Positions 59,398 through 64,000 of a stretch of 64,000 bases of DNA are shown here, piece by piece. This stretch comes from an uncultured Flavobacteriales bacterium (GTDB lineage: Bacteria > Bacteroidota > Bacteroidia > Flavobacteriales_F > PHOS-HE28): NCBI GenBank assembly GCA_937872175.1, contig CALMPI010000024.1, forward strand, positions 53,810 through 117,809. Reading direction: 5' to 3'. The notes under the pieces are model-generated. The model had not been told where the DNA came from. It ran no database searches and was given only the letters and a program-made list of their open reading frames with translations. Every line of letters starts with the position of its first letter. Position 1 is the first letter of the stretch. Both the position numbers and the translations under genes were made by a program.

Positions 59398-61587
59398 CTA
59401 TTTGCTGATGCGGGCCTGCTCCTCCTGGGGAACGTTCAGGCGGAACTCCACGCGACGGTTCTTGGCGCGTCCGGCCTCACTGACGTTGGAGGCGATGGGC
59501 CTGGCCTCGCCATGACCCAAAGGCACGAGGCGTTCGGCGGCGATGCCCTGGCGGGTGAAGTGTTCCAGCAGGGCCTGGGCGCGTTTGTCGCTCAGTTCCC
59601 GGTTATAGGCATCGCGGCCGCGGTCGTCCGTGTGGGCCTCGATCACCAGGGTCACGCGCGGGTGCTTGTTCAACAGCTCGGTGATCTGGGCGAGCGAGGG
59701 TTCGAAGGCCTTGTCGAAGCTGGCCGAGTTGGTGGCGAAGTAGACGGTGGAGGCCCGCACCACGGTGTTGTTCAGGTCCTCTGCGGCCACAAGCCCCAGC
59801 ATGCTCAGGTCCACCACCTTGTCCACGTTCAGCGCCATCACTTCGGCGTCCAGGAAGGTGAGCTGCTTCACCTTCTGGTAGAGGTCGTACACCTCGGCCA
59901 GCGTCTTGGCCTCACCCACCGAGTAGGTGTACACCCCACGGGCCGGGTCGAAGCGTTCGATCACCGGGTAGTGCTTGCGGATCTCGGTGAACATGGGGTC
60001 GTCCAGGGAACGGCGGTCCTTGCTGGCGAACAGTTCCACGGAGAAGCGAACATCCTCGCCCTCTTTCACCGCCAGTTGGAACTGATCGAAGGGCAGGGCC
60101 TGGTAGGCGAATTCATGGGTCACTCCCGTGGCATCCTGATAGCTGGCCAGCACCGGGGTGTCCTCAGTGTCCACGAAGCGTTGGATGACGGCGATGGGTT
60201 TGGTGACACAACGGCTCATCAACCGTCCGGTCGCGCGCTCCGTGCCGAGGATGTCCAGTTGGACCAGCTGTTCACCGGCCTGGTCGAATCGGTGTTCAGC
60301 GCGAAGGCCTTTCGTCTCCCGGTCATCGGGGAAGCGCCAGCGGACATCCTCGATCACCCATTCCGGCAGGTAGGTGTGCGTGGCGTCAAGGAGCACCGGC
60401 CGGTCGGTCCTGGCTGAATCCAGGGCGGTGATGTAGGGCTGGTGCACCTCGTCGATGATCAGTTGGTGCTTGGCGACGGTGAAGAACACGGTGTTCGACG
60501 TGGTGTCCACCAGGTCCCGCTGAACGATGTAGATACCCGGACGATCGTAACAGTGCTCGGCCACATCACCCATGATCCGGGTGCCATCACCCATGTCCCA
60601 CGAGTACCGCAGCGGCAGGCCTTGCACGGCCGGGTCGATCGGTTCGCTGAACTGATAGCAGAAGTTGTTCGCCTCCTGCGGCCGGCAGTCCGCGAAGCGG
60701 GGTACCGTGCGCATGAAGAGGAAGATCTCGTCGGCACCGTTGCGGTCGCTGCTGAACGCCCCGGACACGTCCGTGGCGAAGCTGGTGTACCCCAGGTCGT
60801 TGGCCGGAGAGTTCACCGGTTCGGGCAGGGCGACAGGATGGGCCCAGCCCTTGACGTCGGGCCCGGCGGATAGGATGTCCAGCCGGCCGAGCCCACCTTC
60901 ACGGTCACTGCTGAAGTAGAGCGTCCCGCTGGTGTGTAGAAAAGGGAAGACCTCGTTGGCCGGACCGTTGATCGCGGGCCCCAGGTTCACCGGAATGCTC
61001 CAGGAGCCATCTTCTCGCACGCACTCGTAGAGGTCCATGCCACCTTGACCTCCCGGCAGGTCGGCGGCGAAGATCAATCGCTGCCCATCGGCGCTAAGGC
61101 TGGGGTGCATGATGCGGTGCTCGGGATCGTTGAAGCGGAACGGCTCAGGCGTGGTCCATCCATCGCCTTCCACGTGGGCGAAGAACAATCCGATGCCGCC
61201 GCGGGCCCGCTTCAGGTCCTTGAGGCCGGAGGGGGTGTCCAGATTGCGGGTGAAGCAGATCGAACGCCCGTCGGCCGTGAAGCTCGCCGGACCGTCGTTC
61301 AGGATGGTGTTGATCGACGGCCCCATCGATGCGGCCTGCCGGGTGCTGCTGGTGGCGTAGGGTACGGTGAAGAGGTCGGCGAGGGGTTTCTCGCTCTCAG
61401 CCTGCTGGATCCTGACGGCCTGGTCGCCTTCGCGCAGCGCACAGAACACCAAGGCACTGTCCCGCAGGGCCGGTGCGTAATCCTCACCCTGCGGGCGGAT
61501 CTGCGCCGGGCGCACCTCATAGGTCCATTGGGCGGCCACGGAGGCGGCGCACACCAAGGCGGGGAGGAGTGTGTGGGAACGGCCCAT
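59398..61587 (-). CDS. PD40-PKD-OmpA periplasmic anchor protein
   Basis: A 729-residue exported protein. After a signal peptide come PD40 propeller blades (DGRSICFTRNLD, LSADGQRLIFAADLPGGQGGMDLYE, GTLYFSSDREGGLGRLDIL; ~90-270), a PKD-like module (LRYSWDMGDGTRIMGDVAEHCYDRPGIYIVQRDL; ~310-360), a linker, and a canonical OmpA peptidoglycan-binding domain (~610-720): VYFATNSASFDKAF, VIEAHTDDRGRDAYNRELSDKRAQALLEHF and NRRVEFRL, with the DAP-binding Asp and Arg present. Its start overlaps the PorP stop by 1 nt. It is probably the cell-wall anchor of the module. Confidence 0.9.
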   Translation of the reverse strand: MGRSHTLLPALVCAASVAAQWTYEVRPAQIRPQGEDYAPALRDSALVFCALREGDQAVRIQQAESEKPLADLFTVPYATSSTRQAASMGPSINTILNDGPASFTADGRSICFTRNLDTPSGLKDLKRARGGIGLFFAHVEGDGWTTPEPFRFNDPEHRIMHPSLSADGQRLIFAADLPGGQGGMDLYECVREDGSWSIPVNLGPAINGPANEVFPFLHTSGTLYFSSDREGGLGRLDILSAGPDVKGWAHPVALPEPVNSPANDLGYTSFATDVSGAFSSDRNGADEIFLFMRTVPRFADCRPQEANNFCYQFSEPIDPAVQGLPLRYSWDMGDGTRIMGDVAEHCYDRPGIYIVQRDLVDTTSNTVFFTVAKHQLIIDEVHQPYITALDSARTDRPVLLDATHTYLPEWVIEDVRWRFPDDRETKGLRAEHRFDQAGEQLVQLDILGTERATGRLMSRCVTKPIAVIQRFVDTEDTPVLASYQDATGVTHEFAYQALPFDQFQLAVKEGEDVRFSVELFASKDRRSLDDPMFTEIRKHYPVIERFDPARGVYTYSVGEAKTLAEVYDLYQKVKQLTFLDAEVMALNVDKVVDLSMLGLVAAEDLNNTVVRASTVYFATNSASFDKAFEPSLAQITELLNKHPRVTLVIEAHTDDRGRDAYNRELSDKRAQALLEHFTRQGIAAERLVPLGHGEARPIASNVSEAGRAKNRRVEFRLNVPQEEQARISK

Positions 61588-62501
61588 CAGAAATAGCGGG
61601 GGTCTTTTACGCGGATCCTGTATCCGAGTTCGTATTGCAGCATCAGCTCATGCGTGCCGCTGTGATGCGGCGTGATGGCCGACAGGCCCAGATCGTAGCT
61701 GTACCCGATCCGCCACTGTTGGGTGGGCATCACCTCGAACATGCCCACGAGGGCGTCCTGCGTGCGGTAGGAAAGCCCGGCCGTGAACCGTTCCTTGAAG
61801 AACACGTTCATGTTGAGGTCGGCCTGCACGTTGGATCCGGTCTGGTAGCGGATGAGCGTGCTGGGCTTGAGCTTGAGGTCATTGGTGACCTTCCACACAT
61901 AACCACCGGTGATCATCGGTTGCAGCTGCCGGAGGTCCGCGGAGGCCACCCACCGTCCGTTCGTTGCATCGAACCGGCGGCCCAGGAGAAAGGGCACAGA
62001 GGCCCCCATGAAGAAGGTCTTCTTGTAAAAGAACACCCCGCCACTGAAGGTGGGCCGGAACGACCCGCGGGTGTCCGCCGCATAGACCACGTCCTGTTGA
62101 TCCTGCAAGGCCACCTCCGTCCAACGGGCCTGGGCGAAGATGGCGCCGGCCCCCAACCCGAAGGCCAGCCGGCCCTTGCGGAACTTCATCCGATAGGCAT
62201 AGTTGGTGGTGAGCCCGGTCTCCCGGCTCACGCCGATACGGTCCGAGTAGAGCACCGCGCCCAATCCGAGCTTGCGACCTTTCAAAGGGGAGTGAACGCT
62301 GAGCACCTGCGTCACCGGCGCTCCCTCCATGCCCACCCATTGATGGCGATAGGTGAGGTTGGCGGCGAAGGCATCCCGGCTTCCGGCATAGGCCGGGTTG
62401 ATCAACAAGCCGTTGAACAGGTACTGGCTGGTGAGCGGCGTATGTTGGGCTTGGGCGGAGAGGCCCAGGGTGAGGCACAGCAGCTGGATGGAATGGCGCA
62501 T
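61587..62501 (-). CDS. PorP/SprF-family outer-membrane protein
   Basis: A 304-residue β-barrel of the PorP/SprF family. After the signal peptide (MRHSIQLLCLTLGLSAQAQ) it shows the canonical block PLTSQYLFNGLLINPAYAGSRDAFAANLTYRHQWVGMEGAP, then LGLGAVLYSDRIGVSRETGLTTNYAYRM and the closing GYSYDLGLSAITPHHSGTHELMLQYEL. It is a closer match to the family pattern than the 54793 copy. The ATG at 62499-62501 is chosen over GTG 62510. It lies 5 nt after the adhesin stop. Confidence 0.95.
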   Translation of the reverse strand: MRHSIQLLCLTLGLSAQAQHTPLTSQYLFNGLLINPAYAGSRDAFAANLTYRHQWVGMEGAPVTQVLSVHSPLKGRKLGLGAVLYSDRIGVSRETGLTTNYAYRMKFRKGRLAFGLGAGAIFAQARWTEVALQDQQDVVYAADTRGSFRPTFSGGVFFYKKTFFMGASVPFLLGRRFDATNGRWVASADLRQLQPMITGGYVWKVTNDLKLKPSTLIRYQTGSNVQADLNMNVFFKERFTAGLSYRTQDALVGMFEVMPTQQWRIGYSYDLGLSAITPHHSGTHELMLQYELGYRIRVKDPRYF

Positions 62502-62506
62502 GCTCC

Positions 62507-64000
62507 TCACCGCTTGATGATCAGGTAGCCGTTGTACGTACGTTCCTCATCCAGGTTCAGGACGAAGAAGTACGTGTCGTCGATGAGCGGCACCCCGTTG
62601 CTCCCGAGGCCATCCCAACCATTGTCATATCCGCGCTGCGCGAACACTGGCCGGCCCCAGCGGTCGAACACCTTGAGCTCGTTGGCCGGGAAGGCCTCGA
62701 TGCCGGTGACCTCGAAGCGATCGTTCACACCATCCCCGTTCGGTGAGAAGCCATGCGGTACGAACACATCAAGCACAGTGATCAGGACGGTATCGCTGGA
62801 GCTTGAACAGCCGGACAGGGTCGCGGTCAGGACGAAGGTGCTGGTGCCCGGCGCCAGGCCCAGTACATCGGTCACCGGCTGCTCGGGCGTGGCCAGGTGC
62901 CCCTCACCGGAGATGCGGGTCCATAGCACCTGGGCGCCGGGCACGGTCTGGCCGGAAAGGGTGGTGTTGGTCACCACGGCCAGCTCCTGGTCCTCACCCG
63001 CATCCACGAAAAGGGAGGTTCCGGGTTCGTGGAAGACCACTGTCACGGAGTCCACCGCGATGCATGGCGCCTGGCCCACGGTCCACAGGAAGGTGTATGT
63101 ACCGGAGGTCGCGACGGACACATTCGTGTTCGAACTGGTGGGGTCGTCGAACAGGCAGCCCGCCGGGCCGCTCCAGGTTCCGCCCGCTTGAAGCACCAGG
63201 GCCTGAAGTTGCACCGTGGTGCCGCAGATGGTGGTGTCCGCACCGGCGTTCGCCAGCGGACCGGGTGTCACAAGGATCAACTGCTCCAGGTCCGCGGTGC
63301 AGGTGCCGTTGGCCACAGTGTAGGTGACCGGGTAGGAACCCGGGCCCACGCTTGGATCGAAGGTCGTTCCCGTCACTGCGGCCCCGTTCCAGGCCCCACC
63401 CGATGTTCCAAGGACGAGGGTGCCGAGGTCAAGTGGGCCTTGCTGTGCGCAAATGCTTCCCGGCAGGATCCAAAGCGGATCGGGCATGGTGTCAATGATC
63501 AGGGTGTCGATGCTCACCGCTGGGCAGGTGCCTGCGATGGTGTGGGTGATGAAGTGCATCCCTGGTGCGCTCGCACTGATGTCTATCGTGCCATCGGAGG
63601 GATCGATCACCAGACCCGTGCTGCCCAGGTAGGATCCGGAGGGATCCGCTGCCCAAGGCGTCACCGAGCCGCTGGTCTCGCAATAGGCTGATTGCGCGTA
63701 GTCGAAGGAGGCATCCACGATCACGGGATCACCAATGCATGCGCAGTTGGCATCCCACGCATCGTTCGTGGTGCAGGCATCCCCATCGTCACACGCGGTT
63801 CCGGGCAGGGCGCTTCCTCCGAGCACACCGGCGCAATCGCTGGGCAGCGGGGTTCCGGTGCAGGCGCAGTTCGCGTCCCAGGTGTCGTTGATGGTGGCGC
63901 TGTCGCCGTCATCGCAGGCTGTTCCAGGCAGGGCGCTTCCTCCGGGCACACCGGCGCAATCGCTGGGCAGCGGGGTTCCGGTGCAGGCGCAGTTCGCGTC
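62507..64000 (-). CDS. adhesin with Cys-rich repeats and gliding-motility-type (T9SS type B) C-terminus, N-terminus outside window
   Basis: The visible 497 C-terminal residues are open to the window edge. First come 41-residue Cys/Asp-rich repeats (GTACDDGDSATINDTWDANCAC), two complete and part of a third. Then follow PKD/Ig-like modules (TYTVANGTCTADLEQLILVTPGPLANAGADTTIC … YTFLWTVGQAPCIAVDSVTV). The end is the type B sorting domain (VFVPHGFSPNGDGVNDRFEV … LKVFDRWGRPVFAQRGYDNGWDGLGSNG … YNGYLIIKR). It is the first gene of the first adhesin-PorP-OmpA module visible here; total size unknown. Confidence 0.92.
   Translation of the reverse strand, partial: DANCACTGTPLPSDCAGVPGGSALPGTACDDGDSATINDTWDANCACTGTPLPSDCAGVLGGSALPGTACDDGDACTTNDAWDANCACIGDPVIVDASFDYAQSAYCETSGSVTPWAADPSGSYLGSTGLVIDPSDGTIDISASAPGMHFITHTIAGTCPAVSIDTLIIDTMPDPLWILPGSICAQQGPLDLGTLVLGTSGGAWNGAAVTGTTFDPSVGPGSYPVTYTVANGTCTADLEQLILVTPGPLANAGADTTICGTTVQLQALVLQAGGTWSGPAGCLFDDPTSSNTNVSVATSGTYTFLWTVGQAPCIAVDSVTVVFHEPGTSLFVDAGEDQELAVVTNTTLSGQTVPGAQVLWTRISGEGHLATPEQPVTDVLGLAPGTSTFVLTATLSGCSSSSDTVLITVLDVFVPHGFSPNGDGVNDRFEVTGIEAFPANELKVFDRWGRPVFAQRGYDNGWDGLGSNGVPLIDDTYFFVLNLDEERTYNGYLIIKR
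63738..64000 (-). repeat. 123-nt tandem repeat inside the adhesin gene
   Basis: Units begin at 63738, 63861 and 63984 (period 123 nt, 41 codons). The 3'-half of the 63738 unit and the 63861 unit are almost identical in DNA, while their other halves differ more. The array continues beyond the window. Confidence 0.85.

Overview
The window looks like a chromosomal segment of a GC-rich member of the Bacteroidota, most likely an uncultured Flavobacteriales-type lineage. The evidence is the type IX secretion (T9SS) hallmark proteins: two PorP/SprF outer-membrane proteins, two adhesins with a gliding-motility-type C-terminus, and several T9SS type A sorting domains. An OlsF-type ornithine-lipid synthase and the repeated occurrence of the Bacteroidota promoter element TAnnTTTG just upstream of start codons agree with this. 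Shine-Dalgarno sequences are not evident. No rRNA, CRISPR array or integrase is visible; one tRNA-Leu(CAG) is present.

Layout. 1-4874: an ABC ATPase followed by two paralogous giant permease/M1-aminopeptidase proteins, the second cut by the window edge. 5000-9651: an accessory patch with a lower-GC orphan gene, a diverged inverted repeat about 130 nt long at 5640 and 7996, a four-helix-bundle protein, a DinB-type polymerase with a ten-codon relic of a second dinB start, an ORF6N protein and a LexA-like HTH/S24 regulator. 9698-15365: lipoprotein, HD phosphohydrolase, M49 peptidase, YkuK-like protein, tRNA-Leu, small membrane protein, M23/LysM peptidase. 15493-21580: a 14-repeat GloVer protein, OlsF, an LpxH-like phosphatase and a CoA-binding protein. 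21586-27654: aminotransferase, ECF sigma/anti-sigma cassette, and a split transketolase with a VWA protein gene lodged between its two halves.

27742-35712 is a surface-polysaccharide cluster: O-antigen-ligase-like protein and two GT4 enzymes on the minus strand, then divergently a Wzm/Wzt-like ABC exporter and a 1020-residue protein with three GT2 domains. 35854-41713 encodes secreted T9SS cargo: a SprB-repeat gene broken by an in-frame stop and carrying a 10-G tract at its start, a GH5-like hydrolase, a further type A cargo protein, and an orphan sorting domain. 41768-45594 is an MBOAT/AlgX-like polysaccharide O-acetylation pair. 46134-49838 holds a VOC protein, an acidic small protein, a deoxyhypusine-synthase-like protein and arginine decarboxylase preceded by two tiny overlapping ORFs. 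49882-52567: CorA, MscS, dipeptidase E.

The most notable system is 52571-64000: two consecutive three-gene modules, each reading (type B/CHU-C adhesin) - (PorP/SprF) - (PD40-OmpA periplasmic anchor), with overlapping or near-touching genes inside each module and a separate promoter-like element before the second. I infer that each module secretes, holds at the surface and anchors its own adhesin. The second module's anchor protein carries a DUF1573-like domain fused after the OmpA-like region.
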